Assembly: GCA_951640195.1 (NCBI GenBank)
Contig: OX621167.1
Location: 2,232,001 to 2,296,000 of the forward strand
DNA from: Porpolomopsis calyptriformis
Lineage: Eukaryota; Basidiomycota; Agaricomycetes; Agaricales; Hygrophoraceae
DNA length: 64,000 nt
Direction: 5' to 3'
Each line of letters begins with the position of its first letter. Positions within the stretch are counted from its first letter, which is position 1. The notes under the pieces are model-generated. The model was not told where the DNA came from and made no database searches. It saw nothing but the letters and a program-made list of their open reading frames with translations. The position numbers and the translations under genes were made by a program. Below, in pieces: positions 10,601 to 21,962 of the stretch.

Positions 10601-10779
10601 ATACCCCCCCCTTCTCCCCCCTATACCCTATTGATCCTATACCATAGAGAGGCAATTTTTATCATTTAGACCTTGTTGTAACACTGCCAACTTAGTATAA
10701 TTAAAATTTATTATTTACAATATTATAAATACTACAGATTGGTATCTACTGATATTTAAATTTAATTATACTTCTTATT

Positions 10780-11330
10780 ATAGGTGAATATTAAAACTTC
10801 TTCTAGAATAGCTTACTTATCCTTAGTTCTTTCCACAGTATTCTATATATCCTCCTTTTTTACCTTATAAGTAGAACTATTCCCTGTACAATGTATATTG
10901 GTATAGCTACATAGAAGGTTAATAGCTTTCTGCATCAGATTCTTAGACATAGCTATGTAGCTGGCAACATATGCCTAAAGCTCTAATATGGTTTTTGATA
11001 AAAAGTCTCCCAATTATTGTACTTGCAAGCTGCAAGAATCTTCTTTCAACCAAGTTCTAGTAGCACATGAAGGTGCAGTAGTATCACAAGATTTACTAGC
11101 TATGCAAGGGTAGATTTTGTGAATATCTGTACTTAAGCTAAGGTAAATAAAAATATACCTAGTTTAGCTCTTCCAAATTTTCCTTGTAACTAGCTATTTC
11201 CTTCTACTACACCTCAAACTTCTACTCCTATACCTCAAACTTCTGTTCCTGCACCTCAAGCCTCTGCTGCAGGGTGGCAAGGTAAGCTACAACATTTAAG
11301 ACTAGGTTCTATTATTTCTTTATTAGTTTA
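10780..11330 (-). pseudogene. Decayed coding relic with a coiled-coil repeat, unknown
   Basis: The minus strand reads AYLATLQQRLEVQEQKFEV, then two more copies of the EQKFEV heptad-like unit with stops, then KEIASYKENLEELN. A GTATAT...ACAG intron-like gap follows, then broken frames such as YIAMSKNLMQKAINLLCSYT. The repeated 21-bp unit is visible at about 11207-11265. I do not recognise the family. Confidence 0.3.
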
Positions 11331-13060
11331 ATGTAGCAATATCCTTGGGTTCAATTCCATGTGAATGCTGAAAAGATATATAAGCTACTAGTCTCAGATG
11401 CTTCAGCCTTTTAGAGTAGGGTATAAACAATACCATTTTCCATACTAATCTTTACTAGTAGATATTAGTAATAAACTGAATAAATAAATAACAAGATCTG
11501 ACCTTTCATTGAATGTGCCAGATGTGAGGATCTGCATTCATAGGTAGGCAAGGGGGTAAGTCTTAATAGCTTCTATGAAACTATTCTTATATGTTGCAGG
11601 TGATCTTATAGAGGTTCTTACTAGGGTTACTATTTTGCATATAATTATCCCACCAGCAGAATGCAGTCCCCATTGGAGAGACACCCAAATTATCATCAAT
11701 AAAGCCTAAAACTATTAACATTTAACATATCTAATTATTGTCAGAAGCCAAGATTCACTATCATCCTCTAATTGATAGTTAGTAGAGTCTTTACTCTAAT
11801 TATTAACAGCAGCCTTAATATCAATAAATGCTAAGGTATTAGTATGAATCCACTTTGAAGACATTGTAAAAGCCTATAAATAACATAAGTGAATGAAAAT
11901 AGAATAAAATAAGACTTACTGTTAGAGGTCTAGTAGTTGGGGGAAAGAGATGTAGTAGCCCTGTACATGTCACTTTAGAACTTGCTATACAACACCAAAT
12001 AGGTTAGTAGATATTAGAATACATTGTGCTACTGTACACATACTGCTTCATTGATTTTTAGTATCAATTTATTCTATCTATTATACTAATTAATACTATA
12101 TAGTTAGCAAAAAAAAAAAAAATTGGAAGACTACTACTGATGCAGTAGGAACTGCAAAAGTAGTAGTTGGAAGAAAAGGTGTGGAATTACATAAGTTGCA
12201 CTTATATAGTATGAGGTTCAGAAGTTGCTGACACTTAGCTACAAGTCACAAGTGTAGCCAAAGGCTGTATATAGTAGGTTATATAACTAGAATCAAGAAG
12301 GGAGAGGATGTGATTAGAGTCAGCAGTACTATCCCCTCTCCTACTTGATATATCTATTTAGTAGTTCCCCTTCAACTTTGATAGATTATGGTAGCATGAA
12401 TTGCTAGGCTACTACTGAAGTCTCAGCTGAACTCATGATATTCCAAACTACTACCAGTAGTCTAGTTGTATCATCTTAGGCCTATTTTAATACTATACAT
12501 CTAACAATTTGACAATATTAGCTGTACCTCATCTAACCCTGTCCCCTCTCTGGCCTTATAGACTACTTAGCATCTAAATACTCTATTCTGCTAAATCTTA
12601 TAGGATATCAAGTAAGTCCTGTACTAGCACAAAAGAGAAGAAGCTTTAAAGAGTGTTATTAACCTTAGTAATCTTAAATTAGCCTAAGATGAAATATATT
12701 ATTGCAATTTCTACACTAGTTTCACAATGATTTTATTAGATTTATGATACTCTATATAAGACCTAGATATTATTAGGAACCTATTATAGTTAAAATAATC
12801 AAAATTCTAATACAAAATTAATTCAAAAATATTTTAGGGATTGCTAGGGTATCTTAATACAATCAGTTTAAGCTATAAATTAAAAAAAACTTAGTGGTTC
12901 CATTTATAGGCAATTTCCCCTAAGGTTAGGGTTAGCCTAGGGTTCTGCTAGCTTTTTAAAAGAGGTAATAAAAGAGTCTAGAATTTAGAAGTTAAAAAGA
13001 AGGGGTTAAGAGTGAAAGAAGGCAAGAATAAAAGGCAAAACAAGGAGAAACCTAAGAAGT
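11331..13060. other. Gene-poor AT-rich region
   Basis: No supported gene. It contains a 14-A run at about 12108-12121 and short broken frames. It is probably old transposon debris. Confidence 0.4.
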
Positions 13061-13172
13061 GTAGTGTATATTAGATATATCTAATATATGCAAGTTGTCT
13101 CTGATTTAGTTAGGTTATTATAACTAAGACCTCAAATCCTTGCACATATTAGACATATCTAATATACACTAC
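13061..13172. repeat. 34-bp inverted repeat, hairpin or MITE-like
   Basis: Arms 13061-13094 and 13139-13172 match at 32 of 34 positions (starting GTAGTGTATATTAGATAT), separated by 44 bp. The arms themselves contain the palindrome ATTAGATATATCTAAT. No target duplication was established. Confidence 0.65.
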
Positions 13173-13382
13173 AATTCTCAGTTAGAGATATTGCAATTAT
13201 ACTTAGTTTAGATATATAATATGGGTAGTAGTATAAGTAATTTCTTAGTTGTATTAGGCTAATCAATCTTAGTTAGAAGTATTATAACTGTAACTTAATC
13301 AACTTAATAAATATTGTAGTTTAGCAATTATAAAATTAAATAAGTAAAGATAGGTATGAATTAAAAAAGAAACTAAGATTAT

Positions 13383-13637
13383 TGTTAGGTCCGAAGTTTT
13401 GGAGTTGAATTCGGAGATCAGAGACGGATAAATGATGGGACTTAGTCGATATTCTGTCTACAGATACAGGAAAAAATGCAGTACTTATATACCTGCTAGA
13501 TAATTATATCTGAGACATAGTGATGACAGAGGACATTATAAGTAGGAAACTTGTGAAAAGTATGGAGTGTTCGGAGTTGTTGGAGTTATCGGAGTTCATC
13601 AGAATTCATCAGAGTTCATCGGAACTGGGATATAACA
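13383..13637 (-). repeat. 3' LTR of Gypsy-A copy A1
   Basis: 255 bp; the plus strand runs TGTTAGGTCCGAAG to GGGATATAACA. The purine-rich tract in sense, TTAAGAGGGAGATAC, abuts it at 13638-13652. It differs from its partner at 19215 mainly by C/T and G/A changes. Confidence 0.93.
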
Positions 13638-13806
13638 GTATCTCCCTCTTAAGGGCAAGCCCTCAAGACTGCATACTGAACTTGACCATATTTGGTAATG
13701 ACCAAGAAATTGGAGTTTCGGAATGTGGCAGATTTCGGAGAATCATCGGAGTTTGAAATTGGAACATATATAATAAGGTCCTGTGGACCACCCTTCTTCA
13801 TTAACA

Positions 13807-14570
13807 ATGCCCACTTGCGACGAGATCCAAGCCCAACTTGCACAACTGCAAGTCCTACTCAAAAACGAAGAACAATGAGAGCGCGAGGAAGTAGAGAAAC
13901 AAGTGGAGGAGGCCTGGAGGACAGAGGAAGAGCATCAGTTGGCAGAGGAATGATGGGCAGCCAGAAAGGCAGCCAAAGCTGCAAAAAGGGAGGCAGCAAG
14001 GAGGGTGAAGGAGGCAGCTCAAACAGTGGAGCAAGTGGAGATGGCGGAGATAGCGGCAGAGGAAAGATCAGGGCAAGAGGCCTTGATCAGAAGGCCATAA
14101 GTAATTTCTCTTTTATCTGCTTTATTCCGGAGTTGACTGGAATTCATTTAGGAGGGCTCCATGTGAGCCTTGCATCAGGAAAGGGAGTGCAGAAGAATGT
14201 GTGTAGCCAACCGGACAGGGGAAGGCCCAGAGTTGCACTGCCTTTCAACATATAAAGGCCAAATGATGGGTTGGGGAAGAACTAGCAAAAAGGAAACACG
14301 TCCGGAGTGCCATGGAGGAACCAGAGCAGAGGAAAAAGGCGACGAGGAAATGTGGAGTCGTCGGAGATGGCGAATTTGAGGGAGGAGTTGCAAGGAGTTT
14401 GGGGGGAAATGAGGAAGATGAGAATGGAGACGAAAAGAATGAGGGAGTCCATGGAGAGGACTGAGGAGTTGTTGGATGGGGATTACAAGGACAGTGGAGA
14501 AAGCAGAGGTTGTACTCAGTTTGGAATCATATTCGGTGAGGCTAGTTCCAACTGTGATACATGAAAGACA
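13807..14570 (+). pseudogene. Antisense Zn-cluster/coiled-coil gene inside Gypsy-A (copy A1)
   Basis: It lies opposite to gag-pol. A TATATAATAAGG box (13767-13778) precedes ATG 13807 by about 30 bp. Exon 1 gives MPTCDEIQAQLAQLQVLL followed by a Glu/Ala/Arg-rich coiled coil, with TGA stops after NEEQ and AEE. The intron donor seen in A3 (CCGTAAG) is CCATAAG here, a lost GT. After the acceptor at 14151 the cysteine region keeps CEPCIRKGSAEEC, but the second half has lost a Cys (CTAF for CTAC) and a TGA replaces the third. The C-terminal coiled coil (MANLREELQGVWGEMRKMRM) remains, ending where the chromodomain deletion begins. Confidence 0.75.
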
Positions 14571-15030
14571 GGATGGATAGCTTTCATGGAACTAGGCAAA
14601 TGGAGAGTATAGGAATGGGTTCCAACTTGGGCAATGACCTCGAAAGGACCTAAGTTCTTCTCCAAAAGTTTCTTGGAGGGTCTGGTAGTTCAGAAGAACT
14701 TGGCCTTTACGAAGGCTTGAGTTCCTATTTCGAAATCAGGGGCTGGAATGCGCTTTAAGTCAGCATAGTGCTGATAACGCTTTTGAGCTTCAGAGATGGT
14801 ATTTCGGAGTTCAGAGTGGAGTTCATCCAAATCAATAGCTAGTTCTCTGGCTCGAATGGAAGTAAGATCACACTCAGGGTGTACTAAAATATTTGGATGA
14901 TAACCCTTATTGGTGAAAAAGGGGGATATCCCAGTAGTAGCATTCGGAGCATTGTTATACGTGAATTCCGCAATAGCCAGGAGATGGGACCAGTTGTCCT
15001 GTTGATAGTTACAATACATCTGTAGGTATT
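14510..15030 (-). pseudogene. Integrase C-terminal part of Gypsy-A copy A1
   Basis: The minus strand reads QMYCNYQQDNWSHLLAIAEF, then YNNAPNATTGISPFF and FEIGTQAFVKAKFF. That is the region after the catalytic Glu of integrase, before the chromodomain. The frame stops at 14690, then degraded sequence runs to a junction at about 14510, where the antisense gene is joined directly to sequence that in A2 lies about 350 bp further on. The chromodomain is therefore missing. Confidence 0.8.
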
Positions 15031-16309
15031 GCTCCAGTTCTTGTCAACCTCACTCTGGGATCCCATCTAGTGGTAGAAACAGATGCCTCTGATTACGCTA
15101 TAGTAGGCATCTTATCAACTTACGCTGAGGGTGAATCATTGCATCCCATTGCATTCTACTCTTGGACTTTAACTCTGCTGGAGTTGAACTACGATATCCA
15201 CGACAAGGAGCTATTAGCCATTCACGATAGTTTTCGCAACTGGCGTTATTACCTTGAGGGCTCTTCTGACCCAGTTGATGTTGTCACTGATCACAGGAAT
15301 TTGGTATACTTTTCTATGACCAAACTCCTGTCACAACGTCAGGCTCATTGGTCTGAATTTTTATCAGGCTTTAATCTCATCATTTGTTTTCGCCCCAGAA
15401 AACTTGGAGCAAAACCGGACTTCTTAACGCGTCGATATAATGTCAATCCTAAAGAGGGAGATAGCAACTACGCCAGTATCAATCCTCAGAATCTCCATCT
15501 GGTTTTTACCTCAGAGCAACTGGCTTCATCCCTATGAGCTTTATCCTTATTGGATCCAGCATTAAAGGCTGCATTTATTATGGATGTAGACTCCCTCCAC
15601 TCGAAAATTCGGAATTCACTTCATGATGATCCAGTTGCTATGGAGCATCTGAAGGTTGCGGAGTCCAACTCTGATGCCAACTCCGATCTCCGATGGGCTA
15701 TCAACACTTCTAGTCTCCTTTGTCACAATAGTCATATCTATGTGCCCAACGTAGATGACTTACGACTTCAAATTTTGCATATGAAACATGATCATCCAAT
15801 TGCTAGTTATTTTGGTCAAAACAAAACGCTTGAATTGATCTGACAAGAATACACTTGGCCTGAACTCCGGACCTTTGTAAAGGATTACTGTAACTCCTGT
15901 ACTATGTGCGCTAGGTCCAAAGTCCCTCGCCATTGACCTTATGGTTTGCTCAAGCAACTCCCGATTCCAGAGAAGCCTTGGAATTCCATCTCCATGGATT
16001 TCATTGAGCAACTCCCTAACTCCAATGGATTCTCTGCTATTCTTGTCGTTGTTGATCAATTCTCCAAACAAGCTATTTTCATACCAACCTTCGACACCAT
16101 CACTGCTCCTCAACTCACTCAACTTTTCCTTGTCCATGTATTCTCCAAACATGGAGTTCCCTCACATGTCACCTGTGACCGAGGCTCGGAATTTGTTTCC
16201 CACTTTTTCCGGTCATTAGGTAAAGTCCTTGACATGTGTCTCCATTTTACCTCTGGGTATCATCTAGAAGGTGACGGACAAACTGAACAAGTCAATCAAA
16301 CCTTGGAGC
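15031..16309 (+). pseudogene. Inverted RNase H and integrase segment of Gypsy-A copy A1
   Basis: Relative to A2 this 1279-bp block is turned round. On the plus strand it reads VVETDASDYAIVGILSTYA (RNase H start), DKELLAIHDSFRNWRYYL, then CNSCTMCARSK (integrase zinc finger), SISMDFIEQLP, VTCDRGSEFVSHFF and GYHLEGDGQTEQVNQTLEQ. Both borders carry the 5-bp word GCTCC/GGAGC (15031-15035 and 16305-16309), which is present at both positions in A2. Because the block is inside intact LTRs with a matching target repeat, the inversion happened within this copy or in its source. Confidence 0.9.
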
Positions 16310-17952
16310 AGAAGTGAAGGCTTGCTTCAGAGATTCAAATGCAAATTTGCATTGAGTATTGAAATTCCATGGAACATTTTTCCAGGTCAGTTGCATAAGT
16401 GGAGATACCAATCCTGAGTAGTTGTTGATAAAATGCCTATAGAAATTTCCAAAACCTAAGAATGACTGGACATCCTTGATTTTCCATGGTTCCGGCCAAT
16501 CCAGGATAATCTGAACCTTGGCAGGGTCCATGGTAATTCCATCAGGGGAAAGGATAAATCCAAGGTATTCAATCGTATCTTGATGGAAGAAACATTTCTC
16601 CAATTTTCCAAAAAGACTGTTAAGTCGGAGTCTTCAGAGTACCTTGCGGAGATATCTCCAGTAATCCTCAATGTTATCCGAGTAGACAAGGATATCATCA
16701 AGATATACTACAACGGAGATATCGGAGAGGTCGGAGAAAATCTCGTTCATGAAACATTGAAATGTTGATGGGGCATTGCATAGACCTAAGGGCATAACCA
16801 AGAATTTGAAAGCACCATACCTGGTATGGAAAGTGGTTTTCCATTCATCCCCTTCCGTGATTCATACAGTGAAGTATCCAATTTGCAGATCGATTTTGGT
16901 GTAGATACGACCTTTGCTGGCATGGTCTAGGAGATCAGAGATGAGCGGAAGTGGGTAACAATCTTTCCTGGTGATTTTATTGATGCCTCGATAGTCCACG
17001 TATAATCATAATGAGCCATCTTTCTTATGGATGAAAATGATCGGAGCACCACCCGGAGATCTGGAGGAATGTATCCAACCTTTTCTTAGGTGTTCATCTA
17101 AGAATATATGAAGGGCTTCTTGTTCCGCAACAGAAAGAGAATAGATGCGTCCCAGTGGCAGTGTCATACCTTCCTCTAGATCAATATGGTGATCGCTATA
17201 ACGATGAGGAGGAAGACATTTAGATTTTCCTTCACTGAAAACATCAGCATAGTCATGATATTCTGGAGGAACTTTCACATAAAATGCAGGGTCCAGAGGA
17301 ACATTGGAGATCTCGACAGAGTGTGCTTTCACAATATCAGCAGCTTGAAGAACAAATGACTGAGATCCTTCTTGCTTGCTAGCATGTACAAATGTGGCTG
17401 CCAAAATAATAGACACATAAGGAAGTGAAGTCAGAGTCAGAGTCAGAACTGGAGGGTCAAGCAGAGTTGCCTCAGAGGGGATAGGTGTCGATGACGAAGA
17501 TGAATACATTGGTTTTGGTGTCCTGAATGAAATACTGCTTGTAACCCAGTCAATCAACGGATTGTAGTGGGTAAGCCAGTTGAATCCAAGAACAGCAGAA
17601 CATGATGCATCCAATGGAGTAACCAAAAACTCAATATCTAGAGTTTCTCCAGATGGAAATCAGACAGGGAGGATAACTCCCACATCAATGGTTCTCCCTT
17701 GAGATCCATCAAATAATTGGAGTTGCTTCAGAGGAAGCGGAGATGTTTTGAGTTTGTTTCGATAAACAAAGTCAAAGTCTAAGAAACAATGTGTGGATCC
17801 TGAATTGATAAGAGTTGGAATAGATAATGAATCGATAAATAAAATGATCAAAAAGGAATTAGAGCAAGGAACGGAAGCGTTGAGCTTTACAATAGAAGAT
17901 GCAGGAATGGTTTCAATGCAGTCCACATTCCGCATCTCATGCAGACTGCCTC
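16310..17952 (-). pseudogene. Protease and reverse transcriptase of Gypsy-A copy A1
   Basis: The minus-strand frame after the gag stop gives the protease with LINSGSTHCFLDFDFV (retropepsin DSG changed to NSG), then KVPPEYHDYADVFSEGKSK. It continues into the RT fingers (RKGWIHSSRSPGGAPIIFI, HKKDGSL) and the catalytic YLDD at 16694-16705. A few stops and frame breaks separate these blocks. The 5' neighbour is gag, with pol one base back in frame (GAA AAA TAG overlap at 17953). The downstream border is the inversion junction. Confidence 0.85.
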
Positions 17953-19179
17953 CTATTTTTCTGGAGCAGCCGGAAAGGCACTCGGAATAGGAGTAGGGGA
18001 TTCCTGAGTGGGTGGTTTAGCGACAGTAGTGGCATGTCCAGAAGCCTTCTTTGAAGCAGAGGAACCAGATTTTGGACATTCCTTTGCCATATGACCTGGG
18101 GATCCACAAAACATACACAAGTTGTTATCCAAACGGCGTTTTTGTTTAGCCGGAGTAAGCTTTCCATCTTTTCCGAGTTTATCAGAGAGGTTAGGATGCT
18201 TCGGAGTTGAAGTAGTCGGGGCAGATTTCATAGGAGTCTTTTTGAAAGTAGAAGGTGTCATTGGAGTTGAAGGTGGTTTAGGAGCATTTGTTGGAGGTGC
18301 CGGAGCACGACTGGAGTCTCGCTTAAGCTCTCCTTTACATTCCCAATACCTAGCATTAATCATTTGAGCTAACTCCTTCATAGCTACCAACATGGCTGGT
18401 TTTCCGACTTGAGACATTTGATCCTTGATTCGATCTGGAAGACCACGGTAAAAAATATGCCGCAGTGCTCTGACATCCCATTGGACTTGAACCACTAGCC
18501 TATTGAAGTGCACAATATATTTGGTGATTCATTGATTATCGAACATCTTCAAAGATTCCAATTCTGCTTCAGCAGTTCCTACCAGATCCAAAGGTCCGAA
18601 TTGGTCCTGTAACTTGGAGCAGAACTCTGAGAAGTCCAAGAGGAACAATGGAGGGTTAGGAATAGTCTCCAAAAGGTAAGGTTCAAATAAAGATAACGCC
18701 ATTCCCTTCAGAAATGACATAGTATAATTGACCTTAGCTTCATCAGAAGTAAATGCAGAAGGCCTATCCTTGAAATTCAATTGAAGTTGAACTAGGAAAG
18801 GTCAGAGTTTCATTGAATCAGAGCTATTGAAAGGATCAGGCTCTCGGACTTTGGATTTTGCAGGTTTGGCTCCAGAAGAAGCTTAAGCAATGGTGGCAAT
18901 ATTTTGAAAAGCCATGATCAATCTCTCTTCAGCTGTCTCCTGTTCCAGAGCTTCTTAAGTTGGCTGGACTTGAGGTGTCTCTTCAACCAAAGTTGATGCT
19001 TGACCTTGAGTAGTCCGTGGAGTTACAGGTCATAACGGATTTTCTCGATCATGAAAAGCAGTAGGGAGCCTTTCAGATATACGCATAGTCAGAGACACAG
19101 GACTTGTTTCGGAGTTGGTCAGAGATAATCGACTTCTAGTTGAAAATCCTGTGAAACATTCAAGAGTATGTTGTGTCAT
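17953..19179 (-). pseudogene. Gag of Gypsy-A copy A1
   Basis: Gag starts MTQHTLECFTGFSTRSRLSL at 19179. The capsid-like block contains NFKDRPSAFTSDEAKVNY and MSFLKGMALSLFEPYL; the nucleocapsid has CMFCGSPGHMAKECP (C-x2-C-x4-H-x4-C). It ends APEK-stop (TAG at 17953-17955). In-frame stops include TGA after ENPL (A3 keeps CGA there) and TGA after MKL (shared by A1, A2 and A3). Gag would form the virus-like particle and bind RNA through the zinc knuckle. Confidence 0.85.
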
Positions 19180-19214
19180 TGTGAATAAAAACCCGAGCTA
19201 GAGACAGAATATAC

Positions 19215-19469
19215 TGTTAGGTCTGAAGTTTCAGAGTTGAATTCGGAGATCGGAGATGGATAAATGACAGGACTTGGTCGATATTCTGTCTACAGATACA
19301 GGAAAAAATGCAGTACTTATATACCTGCTAGATAATTATATCTGAGACATGTTGACAACAGAGGACATCATAAGTAGGAAACATGCGAAAAGTATGGAGT
19401 GTTCAGAGTTGTTGGAGTTATCGGAGTTCATTGGAATTCATTGGAGTTCATTAGAACTGGGATGTAACA
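19215..19469 (-). repeat. 5' LTR of Gypsy-A copy A1
   Basis: 255 bp, TG...CA. Just outside it at 19202-19212 is AGACAGAATAT, the complement of ATATTCTGTCT inside the LTR at about 19280-19290, a putative self-priming pair. In sense the TATATAAG box lies about 33 nt before that internal word. Confidence 0.92.
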
Positions 19470-19488
19470 ATTATACAAAAAGTATATA

Positions 19489-21881
19489 CTATTACTTACC
19501 ACTCAATTGGCAGCTTAGTTAAGCCTCAGTGGACCAGCTTTTTTTTGATTCAGACATTCTCACTATAAATAAAGCTTGAATTTATGGTACATAGTTTAAT
19601 ACAATACATCACCTCCCTATTCTAATTTTTTTGGTGAAAATTCATTTAGTTCTCAATAAGTCCCATCTGGTTGCCTCAGTCACGCTTGGCAGGAGTGGAG
19701 TTTAAATATACCTTGCTCTCAAAACTGCCCTGTTGACTAAGTCTCCAACTATGCCTCCCATCCAAAACTATTGTGTAGGCCCTGACTATGAAAATGCAAT
19801 CCAGGCAGCCAGGGATGGCCTTGCAAGTGGTCTATACAAGAATATTACTCATGTAGCAGTGGCACAAAATGTAAGTCTTTGTTTGTCTTTTATTTTTGTT
19901 TTTTTCATCTCAATGATAAGCAGATTTGTTGGCAGACACTGAGTGACAGAATCAATGGCACTCATGGGCCCAGAGTTGAGGCGCAAATGTCAAAGCGTCT
20001 CCTCAATCCTGTGTAAGAGGCTGTTATTGTTGACTGGTGTAACCATCGTGCTTGTGTTGCCAAACCCTTTGGCCCTGCTGATCTGTGATCTGTTGCATAC
20101 CCCATCTCAGGCACTGTCCCAGGCAAGACATAGCATCAGCAGTTTGAGGACAGACACCCCGAGCTCAGGCTTTTGAAGCCTAGTGGACTGGATCCAAAGC
20201 ATGCGCAGAATTTCAACAAGACAAATATTGCCCACTACTTCGGACTTCTTCAGAAACTCAAGACACAGTTCCCCAACCTCCCTCCAGAGCATCTCTGGAA
20301 CATGGATGAGAAAGGTATACAGCTTGGTGGTGGATGTAAAAACCCAGGCAATAAGTTCTATCAGCTGCAAACCCTCAAACAGAAGAATTTCTATTGTATT
20401 CACTCAGACAATCTAGAGCTTGTTACTGTGGTTGAATGCATCTCAGCAGTGGGGGCTGTGATGCCTCCATCATTTATTCTTTCTGATGGCCCAATTCCTG
20501 ATGTCACTAACCTTAACATCGGCAGGTGGGTCTTTCTTTTCATAATTTCATTCATACCTCACAATCAATCACAGCATTGCAACATCACCAAATGGCTGGA
20601 CTGACTATGAACTTATGCACAACTGGTTCAAGAAGGCTTTTGTCCCAACTGCCAAGAAGCACAAGATTACTGATGATCCAATTGTGTTTTTCATTGATGG
20701 TCATGATTCACATGAAACAGAGCAGATCAAACAGATTGGTTATGATTATAGTGTGATCGTAGCTGCTTTTCCTTCCAAGTGCACTCACAAACTGCAGCCA
20801 CTGCATGTTGTGGTTTACAGCAGCACACAGTGTCGTTGGTGTGATCACTGCAACTGCCAAATCATTGAAGGTGTCAAGATGTCCCACTACAATGTTATTT
20901 ATAAATACTTTCAGATCAGATCCTTCATGATGCCTCCAATAATCATCTTAGCATTTCGTGCAACTGGCATTCACCCCTTCAACCCCAACATCTTCAATGA
21001 CGATGACTTTGCACCAAGTCAAAGCTTCTCGATTGTTGCACACACCCCAAGCTCATACCCTCCAGCAATCCTTTCATCCCCTGCTGCTCTTTTATCTGAG
21101 CAAGAAACAGCATCACAGTTAGATAGTGACTCTAGCAATAACATTTTAACCTGGTCAAGCTTGGAAAATGATTCTGATTATGTTCCTAATGCCTCAGAAC
21201 AATGTGCTACTATCTCTTCCAGCCAACTTACCCACTCCTCATCAACAGCTGGAGGATAGGATTGCATCTCTTGAAGCTCAACTAGTTGCAAGTAATGCAC
21301 ACTACACTGTTATGCAGTATGCAGCATCTGAGTCACAAACAGAACTAGAAAACCAGAAGAGGAAGACATGCAAATCTGTCAAGACCAAGTCACACTTCAT
21401 CACCCACCCTGAATTGCAGGCTGCTTTTGAGGTAGAGAAAGCTGAGTGAGAGAAGAGAGAGGGAGAATGCTAAGAAGGAGGCACAAAAGGCTGCATGAAT
21501 TAGTGAAGACATTGTATTCAAGCAATTTACTAGGACTCTTGCATCATACAAATGGAAGGATGATCTCATCACACTAGCTGGCACTCTTGGACTCTCGACT
21601 GCTGGAACTGTCTGTGAGTTAATAATAAGGATCAAGTCTCATCTTGAAGCACATGCTGAACTCTCAGAGAATGCACAGTTTGCTGGTCTTTTTAGTGGGT
21701 GCCATCAATGGGTCACTCAGGGAGGGGCTCCGGATGACATTGTAGGTTCTATTGCTTGATAGTTTTGTGTCGCACTTTCACTTGTGTAAATAAATCAGAG
21801 CTCAAATTTCTACTGTGATAGTGTGTGACTGCTGGTTGACAGGTTGATTAAATAAGCTGCTGATTGAGTGGTAAGTGATAG
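19489..21881 (+). mobile_element. pogo/CENP-B-like DNA transposon
   Basis: Imperfect terminal inverted repeats start CTATTACTTACCACTCAAT (19489) and, in complement at the other end, CTATCACTTACCACTCAAT (21881). They continue through GCAGCTTA for over 40 bp. TA flanks both ends (19487-19488, 21882-21883). The element is 2393 bp and encloses one transposase gene. It lies 20 bp beyond the right target repeat of A1. Confidence 0.85.
19751..21759 (+). pseudogene. pogo/CENP-B-type DDE transposase with C-terminal SAP-like tail
   Basis: Exon 1 is 19751-19870 (MPPIQNYCVGPDYENAIQAA, a psq-like HTH). An intron GTAAGT...GGCAG ends at 19934. The second exon carries the Tc5-type HTH ending HPELRLLKPSGLD and the first catalytic Asp in WNMDEKGIQLGGG. 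An intron at 20526-20574 (GTGGGT...CACAG) restores frame to IATSPNGWTDYELMHNWFKK. DGHDSHE supplies the second Asp. The third, normally LQPLDVGVF, is LQPLHVVVY, so Asp is replaced by His. Three stops (TAA, TGA, TAG) lie in exon 2, and a frameshift follows near 21250. The tail has a coiled coil and a SAP-like helix pair (DLITLAGTLGLSTAGTV). It is inactive. Confidence 0.88.
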
Positions 21882-21962
21882 TACAAGTAAAGATAGGCAT
21901 GAATTACAAAAAGAAACTAAGATAAAAGGAAAATTATACACCCTCTTTAGCATCTTTCTTAG

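Larger units (their letters stand above)
13383..19469 (-). mobile_element. Gypsy-A chromovirus, copy A1, rearranged
   Basis: LTRs at 13383-13637 and 19215-19469 are flanked by perfect duplications ATTAT (13378-13382 and 19470-19474), so the insertion is bounded exactly. Genes run on the minus strand: gag 19179-17953, protease and RT 17935-16310. The RNase H/integrase segment (15031-16309) is inverted onto the plus strand. The integrase tail runs from about 15019 to 14510, with the chromodomain deleted. The antisense gene lies at 13807-14570. Numerous stops make it non-autonomous. Confidence 0.95.

Noticed and set aside
12105..12122. Poly-A tail of a non-LTR retroelement
   Set aside because: A run of about 14 A stands alone; no upstream ORF or flanking target repeat supports a retroposed sequence.
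12905..12950. Telomere-like repeats (AGGTTAGGGTTAG)
   Set aside because: Only about two imperfect TTAGGG units occur here, and about two near 23938 (CCCTAACCCTAA). That is too few for a telomere or a clear interstitial telomeric array.
15070..16317. A separate plus-strand Gypsy gene
   Set aside because: It lies inside A1 between matching LTRs and corresponds exactly to the missing RNase H/integrase block, so it is an internal inversion and not a second element.
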